A stretch of DNA of 6,182 nucleotides. Origin: DATLCI01 sp035526435. Its GTDB lineage: Bacteria; Acidobacteriota; Terriglobia; Terriglobales; Acidobacteriaceae. Position numbers and translations under genes: made by a program. A model generated the notes under the pieces. The model saw only the letters and a program-made list of their open reading frames with translations. It had not been told where the DNA came from and searched no databases. Location of the stretch: positions 1 to 6,182 of the forward strand of contig DATLCI010000174.1 of NCBI GenBank assembly GCA_035526435.1, given 5' to 3'. This document shows positions 1 to 5,627 of this stretch, piece after piece (position 1 is the first letter of the stretch; each line of letters starts with the position of its first letter).

Positions 1-233
1 TCGTGGTGCTCATGGATGGTGGTGTCCGTCGCGGTACCGATGTGCTGAAGGCACTTGCGCTCGGCGCGAATGCCGTCCTCATTGGCCGTCCGGTCTTCTA
101 TGGTTTAGCGACGGGAGGCGCAGCGGGCGTGACGAAAGTCCCGACCATCCTGCGCCATGAATTCGAGATGGCCATGGCGCTGACCGGAATCGACAGGATA
201 GAGAAGATTGATCGCAGTGTGCTGTGGCAGTGA
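1..233 (+). CDS. FMN-dependent alpha-hydroxy-acid dehydrogenase (L-lactate dehydrogenase / glycolate oxidase family), C-terminal fragment
   Basis: Only the last 76 or so codons are present; the reading frame (codons from base 3) is open to the left edge and stops with TGA at 231-233. The visible part holds the FMN-phosphate-binding end of the TIM barrel: DGGVRRGTD at visible residues 5-13, then KALALGA and IGRP (27-30), followed by YGLA, a GAAGV turn and the closing helix HEFEMAMALTG. This order is diagnostic of the family that includes L-lactate dehydrogenase, glycolate oxidase and flavocytochrome b2, which oxidise 2-hydroxy acids to 2-oxo acids with FMN. The substrate-binding residues and catalytic histidine lie upstream of the window, so the substrate cannot be assigned. 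The full protein would be expected to be about 350-390 residues. The isomerase gene follows on the same strand after 38 bases, but has its own -10 element. Family assignment is secure; exact enzyme is not. Confidence 0.93.
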   Translation, partial: VVLMDGGVRRGTDVLKALALGANAVLIGRPVFYGLATGGAAGVTKVPTILRHEFEMAMALTGIDRIEKIDRSVLWQ

Positions 234-257
234 TCCGCGCTAGCGCACAACCAACGC

Positions 258-263
258 TATAAT
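258..263 (+). promoter_or_regulatory. Perfect -10 hexamer (TATAAT) just upstream of the isomerase gene
   Basis: TATAAT lies in the 38-base gap between the dehydrogenase stop and the isomerase ATG. Only eight bases separate it from the ATG, so a start site at the usual 6-8 bases downstream would fall at about 270-272, giving a leaderless or nearly leaderless mRNA. No convincing -35 is seen at 16-18 bases spacing (the area around 234-240 is TCCGCGC), and there is no TGn extension. The hexamer match and its intergenic position are seen; promoter activity is inferred. Confidence 0.5.
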
Positions 264-271
264 CGCAATCT

Positions 272-871
272 ATGCGCTCCTGCTGGACAGCTATCGCCTT
301 TTGTTCTTGTCTCTTGATCAGCTACGCCCAGGAGCAGATGCCAAAGCCCGTTCAAGTCCGGATCACCACCTCGCTCGGCAGTATCGAAATTGAAGTTGAC
401 CCGGCCCATGCGCCCGTCACCGTTGCTAACTTCCTCAAGTATGTGGACGGCGGCTTTTATACCGACGGCGTCTTTCATCGCACGGTCACTACGCTGCCCG
501 ACAATCAGCCCACGAACAAGATAAAGATCGAAGTCATCCAAGGCGGGGCCAATCCGCAAGCTAAGAATGGTTTCGCTGCTATCGCGCTCGAGCGCACGAA
601 CGCCACTGGCATCAAGCATGGGGACGGTGCCATCTCCATGGCCCGCGACGGCCCGGACACCGCCACCTCCGACTTTTTCATCTGCATCGGGCCGCAGCCG
701 GAGCTCGACTTTGGCGGAAAGCGCAATCCTGACGGTCAAGGCTTCGCGGCCTTCGGCCGCGTAACCCGGGGGATGGACGTGGTCCGCAAGATTCAAGCCG
801 CGCCGTCAAAGGGGCAGAAGCTGGTTCCCCCGGTGCGCATACTGAAAATGGAGCGCATCCAGATTTCCTGA
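272..871 (+). CDS. Cyclophilin-type peptidyl-prolyl cis-trans isomerase, probably exported
   Basis: A 199-residue protein that should catalyse cis-trans isomerisation of Xaa-Pro bonds as a folding helper. Cyclophilin landmarks appear in order: APVTVANFLKYV (47-58), FHR with the catalytic arginine R70, IQGG with Q90, ISMAR (121-125), SDFFI (133-137) and FGRVTRGMDVV (161-171). The usual SQFFI carries Asp in place of Gln. About 12 extra residues lie between R70 and Q90 compared with the E. coli PpiA pattern; I recall similar wording in a bacterial cyclophilin subgroup. Residues 1-19 look like a signal peptide (hydrophobic core, SYA before Q20), suggesting periplasmic action. There is no Shine-Dalgarno before the ATG at 272, but a TATAAT sits eight bases upstream, consistent with a leaderless message. 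An alternative ATG at 338 (M23) is preceded by AGGAG and would give a form without the signal. The gene converges with the minus-strand membrane protein; no clear terminator is visible between them. Confidence 0.93.
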   Translation: MRSCWTAIAFCSCLLISYAQEQMPKPVQVRITTSLGSIEIEVDPAHAPVTVANFLKYVDGGFYTDGVFHRTVTTLPDNQPTNKIKIEVIQGGANPQAKNGFAAIALERTNATGIKHGDGAISMARDGPDTATSDFFICIGPQPELDFGGKRNPDGQGFAAFGRVTRGMDVVRKIQAAPSKGQKLVPPVRILKMERIQIS

Positions 872-992
872 AGTGAAGTCCGAACTCCAGCATCAGCTCT
901 GTCGCTTGCTAACGTTTGGTAACCTCGCAAAACAGATGCGCAAGCGTCTCTTCCGAGGCATTGGTTTCTCGCCAACGGATCCCAGCAGCCGT

Positions 993-1568
993 CTAGGGCG
1001 TGGATGCGGTAGCGGGAGCGGTGACGCCATTGCGCGGCAGAGCGCGCAAAATGAATGCGGCGATCACGACTGCCATCATCATTGCCGATGTGGTCGAGTG
1101 AACCGCTCTCGATCCAAATCCCACCAGGAAGATGACGCCCAGCCCATAGAAAAAGAGTGTATGGGCACGTGATTGAAACGGTGAAGCGGGTTTTCCAGCG
1201 GTAACGGATGCCATGAGCAATAAGCCAAATCCCGCCAGCAGTATGCCGGCCGGCTTGGGCTCCATCCGATGGAGCTCGTGGGTCTGATCAAAAACGGCGA
1301 GCATAAGTACTGCCGCAAAGTGCACGCCATGGGCGGCGACGAAGGCGAAAAACATCTCCCAGCGTTTCACAAAGAGTTGGGGAAAGCGGGTGGAACGCGC
1401 GATCAAGGCCAGCGCGAATACCACGCCGGAGAAGCGTGCAGTATTTCTCGCTGCCGACGCCAGGCCCGCTGGCCCCCACCCCGCGATGGACAGCGCACTG
1501 GCTGCGATCAGAAAAGTAATGGCGGCCGCCAGCAAGGGCGCGATTCGTCGGGAGAGCCGCATACTCAT
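993..1568 (-). CDS. Hypothetical six-helix integral membrane protein
   Basis: A 191-residue protein on the minus strand that I cannot assign to a named family. Hydrophobic stretches at about residues 9-29, 44-58, 71-93, 106-125, 135-155 and 158-176 suggest six inner-membrane helices joined by short loops. Two basic ends (MSMRLSRR and LRALPRN) and a Pro/Ala/Thr-rich tail flank them. The third helix carries H80 and H83, with further histidines H136 and H157 in or near later helices. The RNTARFSG motif (41-48) followed by a helix and a WEMFFAFVAAHGVHF helix faintly recalls ferric-reductase-like heme membrane domains, but this is only a resemblance. The start at 1568 is chosen because a TATCAT hexamer ends six bases upstream; an in-frame ATG at 1562 is the alternative. 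No Shine-Dalgarno is present. The gene ends with TAG at 993-995, 121 bases from the convergent isomerase gene. Confidence 0.8.
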   Translation of the reverse strand: MSMRLSRRIAPLLAAAITFLIAASALSIAGWGPAGLASAARNTARFSGVVFALALIARSTRFPQLFVKRWEMFFAFVAAHGVHFAAVLMLAVFDQTHELHRMEPKPAGILLAGFGLLLMASVTAGKPASPFQSRAHTLFFYGLGVIFLVGFGSRAVHSTTSAMMMAVVIAAFILRALPRNGVTAPATASTP

Positions 1569-1574
1569 CCGGCC

Positions 1575-1580
1575 ATGATA
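1575..1580 (-). promoter_or_regulatory. Putative -10 hexamer (TATCAT) for the membrane-protein gene
   Basis: Read on the minus strand, TATCAT matches the sigma-70 -10 consensus at five of six positions and ends six bases before the ATG at 1568. A transcript starting at normal spacing would begin at or next to that ATG. The -35 area (about 1598-1604, minus strand TTTCTGC) is a poor match, so the promoter call rests on the hexamer and position alone. Confidence 0.35.
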
Positions 1581-1650
1581 GTCGATGCCGGCAACCGGCA
1601 GAAAATCGTAACCCGAGATTAAGGCACAGCCCGTATCCTTTCAAATAACG

Positions 1651-1679
1651 TTGACAACCGGATTCCTTTTTTATATACC
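1651..1679 (+). promoter_or_regulatory. Sigma-70-type promoter for the TonB-dependent receptor gene
   Basis: A perfect TTGACA -35 at 1651-1656 is followed by an AT-rich -10 region. TATACC at 1674-1679 gives the ideal 17-base spacer; TATATA at 1672-1677 fits the consensus better but leaves only 15 bases. Either way transcription would begin at about 1684-1687, giving a leader of roughly 60 bases that ends in a good ribosome binding site. It shares the 180-base divergent region with the minus-strand promoter. Confidence 0.65.
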
Positions 1680-1736
1680 CAGCCTGTTTCCTTAAAGATA
1701 AAGAGGCCTGTCAGCGCCCGTACCTCGTCCACCAAT

Positions 1737-1742
1737 AGGGAG
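1737..1742 (+). promoter_or_regulatory. Ribosome binding site of the receptor gene
   Basis: AGGGAG lies six bases upstream of the ATG at 1749. It fixes that ATG as the start and contrasts with the SD-less starts of the isomerase and membrane-protein genes in this window. Confidence 0.75.
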
Positions 1743-1748
1743 AAAACC

Positions 1749-4700
1749 ATGTCGAAGCTTACGAAGCCATTCGTAGCGTTGCTCGTTGTCCTTTCACTGT
1801 GTGTCAGCGCCTTCGCCCAATCCGGCACATCGCGCGTGACTGGAACCATTCAAGATCGCACCGGTGCAGTGATCCCGGGCGCAAAAGTCACCCTGACCAA
1901 CCAGGGCACGAAGGTGGCCTTCACCACAACTTCGTCGAGCACGGGTAATTACACCTTTGATGGGGTGCAGTCAGGCACTTACTCGTTGACGGCGGAAGCC
2001 GGAAATTTCAAGAAGTTCGTTTCCACCGATAACGCCGTCACCGTGGGCCAGCCGGTGACGCTGAATGCGTCGCTCGACGTGGGCGCCGCGGGCGAGACCG
2101 TGGAGGTAAGCGGGGCCACGGAGCAAGTCCAAACCAGTACCTCCGGCAATATTGGTAACCTGGTAGATCAAGTGACGATTGAGAATCTACCCATCGTCGG
2201 CTCTCGTGGCCGAAATCCCTTGACGTTCTTGAACTTTCAGCCCGGAGTCGTCAGCACCTTAGGAGAGTCAGCTGGCGGTGGTGTACACGTACATGGATCG
2301 CGCGATCGCGCTTGGAATTTCACCCTCGACGGGGTGGACATCAATGAGACCAGTACCGGAGGATCCAATTTCGCGCCAATCCGGACCAATCCAGATTCAG
2401 TAGCGGAATTCCGGGTCATCACTGCCAACCCCACAGCCGAGTACGGCCGAAATAGTGGGGGGCAGGTCACGATGGTCACTAAATCCGGTACGAATAAATT
2501 CCACGGAACCGGTTTCTGGTTCTATCAAACGCCGGCACTCAATGCCAACGAGTATGCCAACAAGGTGGCGACCCCGGTTCTTCCACGCCCACAATTCGTT
2601 CAGAACATTTATGGCGGAAGCGTCGGCGGTCCGATCATTAAAGATAAGACTTTCTTCTTCACCAATATTCAGTTGCTACATACGAGCCGCACCAGGCTGG
2701 TCTCCACCCCCGTCTATACCGCATCGGCTCGCGCCGGCACTTTCAGGTTCGTGAACAATACCTGCACGTTTTCTCCAAATTGCCGCAATAACCCCGCCGG
2801 AGTAACAAACGCCTCCGTGGACGCGAGCGGCAACGTCGTCGCAGGTATTCCTATCAGTACTTACAATGTTGCCACGTCGGACCCGGCGGCTCTCGGGCTG
2901 GATCCCACCATCACCGCTCTTCTGGGGCAAACTCCTCTGCCCAACGACTTCACTGCGGGAGACGGGTTGAACATTGCGCGATTCACCTGGCAAGCAGGCG
3001 AAGAAGAAAGACAGGTGGACGAGGTAGTAAAGATTGACCACGTCTTCAATCAGAACCATTCCATTTTTGGCCGCTGGTCTTCTGGACATCAGAACACTAT
3101 CGGCGACTTTGCTAACTCTGGGTGGGCGCTTTTCCCGGGATCACCGAACGTCGTGGATACCATTCGCCGGCCCAGGAACTTAGCCATTAATTACCGGTGG
3201 AATCTGTCGCCGCGCATGACAAACGAATTGATCCTTGGGCTCAATCGTTTTGGGTTTGACTTCATTAATCCGGATCCGAATTCGTCCTCCAATCCTCCGT
3301 TCGTGACTAGCGCTACCTCTCGGTCTGACGCCGCCAGTCTCAATAGCGGCATTTCATTGCCGAACACGAACTATTCCGGCAACGGTCGTTTCCTCACCAC
3401 TTTCCAGTTGGCAGACAACTTCAGTATGACTTCCGGTGCACACAGTTTTAAGTGGGGCGCCAACCTTCGCTATGGTCGCCACATTGATCGTCGTGGTTCC
3501 ATCGGCAGCCAGAACGCGTCCCTGGCCGTCGATTTCAGCACGGCAGTTAATTCCAGCTTCACCGGCTTTAATGTGCCGACACAAACTGGTACGACCGGAA
3601 CTTGTACTACCGCGCCTTGCATCAATTCCAACGATCGCACCACCGTCCTTAACGGGATCAACAACCTGCTAGGACGGGTGGGCAATATATCGAGAGGGTT
3701 CGTGGCAAATTTTGCTGCTGACCAATACCTGCCGGCAGGAACCTTCCTGCACACGGATTTCCGTATTCCAGAATATGATTTCTTTTTCCAGGATAGCTGG
3801 AAGCTTCGTCCCAATATCGTGTTGGATCTAGGCCTTCGTTGGGACCTCCGTTTGACTGCCAGAACAAACAACGGTTCTAACCTGCGACCCAATCAGCCCT
3901 TCACCTTTGGGTCCCCTGCGTCAACGACTCTAAAATGGGAGCGCGGCGACTTGTATCGGAGCGACTGGAACAACGTCGGGCCTTCCATCGGCATAGCCTG
4001 GGATCCTACAGGCTCCGGCAAAAATTCTATTCGCGCGAATTATCGCCTCGCCTATGACCGAATGAATACGTTTGCCTTATCTGGAGGCATTTTCCAAGGG
4101 CTCCCAGGGTTTGCTGCGCAAGTAACGAACACTGCATTTGGCCAAGCGGGTGGACGCTTGCGGACAGGGCTTCCCACCATCGCGCCAAGTGCTGCCCCCA
4201 GCGCTCTCTTGCAGCCGCCCTCATCGGGTGCAAGCTTCTCCGCCACGCTCAGCCAGACGGTCATTGACCCTGACTGGCAAACGCCCAAGACACACCAGTG
4301 GGGGCTAAGTTTCCAACGTGAAGTTTTGAAGAACACCGTCTTGGAGCTGAACTATGTGGGGAACCATGGCGGCTCTTTATTCGGTGGATATAACGTCAAT
4401 CAAGCTGACATCTTCAAAAATGGTTTTCTTGACGCCTTTAAGATCGTGAAGTCTGGTGGGAGTAGCCCCTTGATCAACCAGTTGCTCGCCAACGACTCAA
4501 GGCGCGTGACCGTTGCCAGTGCTGCTTGCCCGACTCCCCCCGTGGATGGATCAGCATGGCTTCGCTCGGGGAGCGGTTGCGGAAATCCATACATAACCGA
4601 GTTCGGTCTGAACTCCGTTGCTGCAATCGCAGCCCTCATCTCCCAACGCGTCCAAGGCGGTACTCCGCTTACAGTGCTAGCCGGTCTGCCGCAAACATTC

Positions 4701-5537
4701 TTTATGCCCTATCCTCAATACGGCGGCGCACTTAATGTGCTCGATAGCGGCGACTGGTCGAACTACCATGCGCTGGAGGTCCAGCTATCTCGTCGGTACT
4801 CGGAAGGGCTCACCTATCAGGTCAGTTACACCTTTGCCAAGTCGATGGATACTCGCTCCTTTGATCCGACGATCACGCGTGTGAGCACCGGTTCGGCCCA
4901 AGGTGCATCTTCAACGCCATTCAATGTGAACGATCGCGGTCTCAACTATGCACGTTCTGATTTTGACCGTCGACATTCTGTTCAGGGCTCACTGGTCTAC
5001 GAGCTGCCTTTCGGTAAAGGACATCGCTTTGGCCATACCCTGAACGGGTTCGTTGACCGAATAATCGGAGGCTGGCAAGTCTCGAGTATCCTGGCCCTGA
5101 CTTCCGGCCGACCCTTCACCGTTTATTCGGGAAGCAACACCGTAAGTAACGTCCAGCAATCCCCGGCAAACTGTACTGGGTGTTCGCCGGGCATGGGTTC
5201 GGTATTCTTTGACCCCGCCGCCGGCAATCCTTATTTGTTCGACTCCTCGGAGATCGCAAAGTTCTCCACCCCGGGCCCGGGCGAATTGGGTGATACCGGC
5301 AGAAACTACTTTGACCTGCCGCACCTGTTCAACGCTGATCTGGCCATCGGCAAGAAGACTCGTGTCACGGAAGGACAAACGTTTGAGGTCCGCTTGGAGA
5401 TGACAAACGCGTTCAACAATGTTGTCTTCGGCGTTCCGAACAGCGCCGTGATTACCAGCAGTACGTTCGCTCGTGAGCGCGCCGGAGCCATCAATGCGTC
5501 CCGCAAGATGCAACTCGCGATGAAGTACAGCTTCTGA
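1749..5537 (+). CDS. Oar-like TonB-dependent outer-membrane receptor with N-terminal carboxypeptidase-regulatory-like domain
   Basis: A complete 1262-residue outer-membrane protein. Residues 1-23 form a signal peptide ending AFA before Q24. Residues about 27-112 are a carboxypeptidase-regulatory-like beta-sandwich (VTGTIQDRTGAVIPGAKVTLTN at its start, then GNYTFDGVQSGTYSLTAEA). A plug follows (about 115-250), with NLPIVGSRGRNPLTFL, HVHGSRDRAWNFTLDGVDINE and PDSVAEFRVITANPTAEYGRNSGG. The rest is a long beta-barrel with IYGGSVGGPIIKDKTFFF (288-305), FFFQDSWKLRPN (678-689), DWSNYHALEVQLSRRY (from 1002), DRRHSVQGSLVYELPFGKG (from 1073) and a C-terminal phenylalanine, the usual outer-membrane insertion signal. 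Such receptors use ExbBD-TonB energy to import ligands; this branch is expanded in Acidobacteriota and its ligands are mostly unknown. No SusD-like partner or substrate-specific gene lies alongside, so no ligand is proposed, and I could not pick out a TonB box. All eight mature cysteines fall in four close pairs. The gene has its own promoter, ribosome binding site and terminator. The frame is intact throughout. Confidence 0.95.
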   Translation: MSKLTKPFVALLVVLSLCVSAFAQSGTSRVTGTIQDRTGAVIPGAKVTLTNQGTKVAFTTTSSSTGNYTFDGVQSGTYSLTAEAGNFKKFVSTDNAVTVGQPVTLNASLDVGAAGETVEVSGATEQVQTSTSGNIGNLVDQVTIENLPIVGSRGRNPLTFLNFQPGVVSTLGESAGGGVHVHGSRDRAWNFTLDGVDINETSTGGSNFAPIRTNPDSVAEFRVITANPTAEYGRNSGGQVTMVTKSGTNKFHGTGFWFYQTPALNANEYANKVATPVLPRPQFVQNIYGGSVGGPIIKDKTFFFTNIQLLHTSRTRLVSTPVYTASARAGTFRFVNNTCTFSPNCRNNPAGVTNASVDASGNVVAGIPISTYNVATSDPAALGLDPTITALLGQTPLPNDFTAGDGLNIARFTWQAGEEERQVDEVVKIDHVFNQNHSIFGRWSSGHQNTIGDFANSGWALFPGSPNVVDTIRRPRNLAINYRWNLSPRMTNELILGLNRFGFDFINPDPNSSSNPPFVTSATSRSDAASLNSGISLPNTNYSGNGRFLTTFQLADNFSMTSGAHSFKWGANLRYGRHIDRRGSIGSQNASLAVDFSTAVNSSFTGFNVPTQTGTTGTCTTAPCINSNDRTTVLNGINNLLGRVGNISRGFVANFAADQYLPAGTFLHTDFRIPEYDFFFQDSWKLRPNIVLDLGLRWDLRLTARTNNGSNLRPNQPFTFGSPASTTLKWERGDLYRSDWNNVGPSIGIAWDPTGSGKNSIRANYRLAYDRMNTFALSGGIFQGLPGFAAQVTNTAFGQAGGRLRTGLPTIAPSAAPSALLQPPSSGASFSATLSQTVIDPDWQTPKTHQWGLSFQREVLKNTVLELNYVGNHGGSLFGGYNVNQADIFKNGFLDAFKIVKSGGSSPLINQLLANDSRRVTVASAACPTPPVDGSAWLRSGSGCGNPYITEFGLNSVAAIAALISQRVQGGTPLTVLAGLPQTFFMPYPQYGGALNVLDSGDWSNYHALEVQLSRRYSEGLTYQVSYTFAKSMDTRSFDPTITRVSTGSAQGASSTPFNVNDRGLNYARSDFDRRHSVQGSLVYELPFGKGHRFGHTLNGFVDRIIGGWQVSSILALTSGRPFTVYSGSNTVSNVQQSPANCTGCSPGMGSVFFDPAAGNPYLFDSSEIAKFSTPGPGELGDTGRNYFDLPHLFNADLAIGKKTRVTEGQTFEVRLEMTNAFNNVVFGVPNSAVITSSTFARERAGAINASRKMQLAMKYSF

Positions 5538-5558
5538 TCTTCGCGTTCTTGCACCAAC

Positions 5559-5585
5559 GCCCTGCCGGCAACGGCAGGGCTTTTT
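5559..5585 (+). terminator. Rho-independent terminator of the receptor gene
   Basis: A perfect nine-base-pair stem, GCCCTGCCG (5559-5567) with CGGCAGGGC (5572-5580), closes a GCAA tetraloop of the stable GNRA class and is followed directly by TTTTT. It begins 21 bases after the receptor stop codon and separates it from the next gene. Confidence 0.93.
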
Positions 5586-5589
5586 CGTT

Positions 5590-5598
5590 TGTTAAAAT
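5590..5598 (+). promoter_or_regulatory. Extended -10 promoter element for the Asp-box protein gene
   Basis: TGTTAAAAT combines a TGn extension with TAAAAT, five of six matches to TATAAT. It lies just after the terminator T-tract, and there is no good -35 (AACGGC at 17-base spacing, inside the terminator stem), which an extended -10 can compensate for. A start near 5605 would give a leader of about 22 bases that includes the ribosome binding site. Confidence 0.5.
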
Positions 5599-5616
5599 GG
5601 CGGACATCATCCTTCC

Positions 5617-5621
5617 AGGAG
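5617..5621 (+). promoter_or_regulatory. Ribosome binding site of the Asp-box protein gene
   Basis: AGGAG is placed six bases before the ATG at 5628. It decides this start; the stretch just upstream holds the terminator and the -10 element rather than coding sequence. Confidence 0.75.
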
Positions 5622-5627
5622 TGCGCG

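Noticed and set aside
257..796. 179-codon minus-strand open frame opposite the isomerase gene
   Set aside because: The plus-strand frame has clear cyclophilin motifs throughout; the antisense product shows no recognisable motif and is explained by GC-rich codon usage.
906..930. Imperfect inverted repeat (TTGC ... GCAA) in the 121-base gap between the convergent genes, considered as a shared terminator
   Set aside because: Only four terminal base pairs match, the inner part does not pair, and there is no T-tract on either strand.
1269..1622. Plus-strand open frames opposite the membrane-protein gene
   Set aside because: Their translations are irregular and strongly charged with no domain, while the minus-strand frame gives six clean hydrophobic helices.
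1680..1710. Weak dyad CAGCCT ... AGGCCTG in the receptor mRNA leader, considered as an operator or riboswitch element
   Set aside because: The arms are interrupted and short, and the leader of about 60 bases is too short and unstructured for a known riboswitch.
2676..3089. 137-codon minus-strand open frame inside the receptor gene
   Set aside because: Low-complexity, Arg/Gly-rich translation with no family resemblance; the receptor frame on the other strand is intact and conserved.
4989..5513. 174-codon minus-strand open frame opposite the end of the receptor gene
   Set aside because: It lies wholly inside the conserved barrel end of the receptor, has no ribosome binding site I could see and no recognisable domain; a shadow frame.
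1749..5537. Receptor plus Asp-box gene as a glycan-uptake (PUL-like) system
   Set aside because: There is no SusD-like protein, no recognised glycoside hydrolase, a strong terminator between the two, and the Asp-box protein lacks an export signal.
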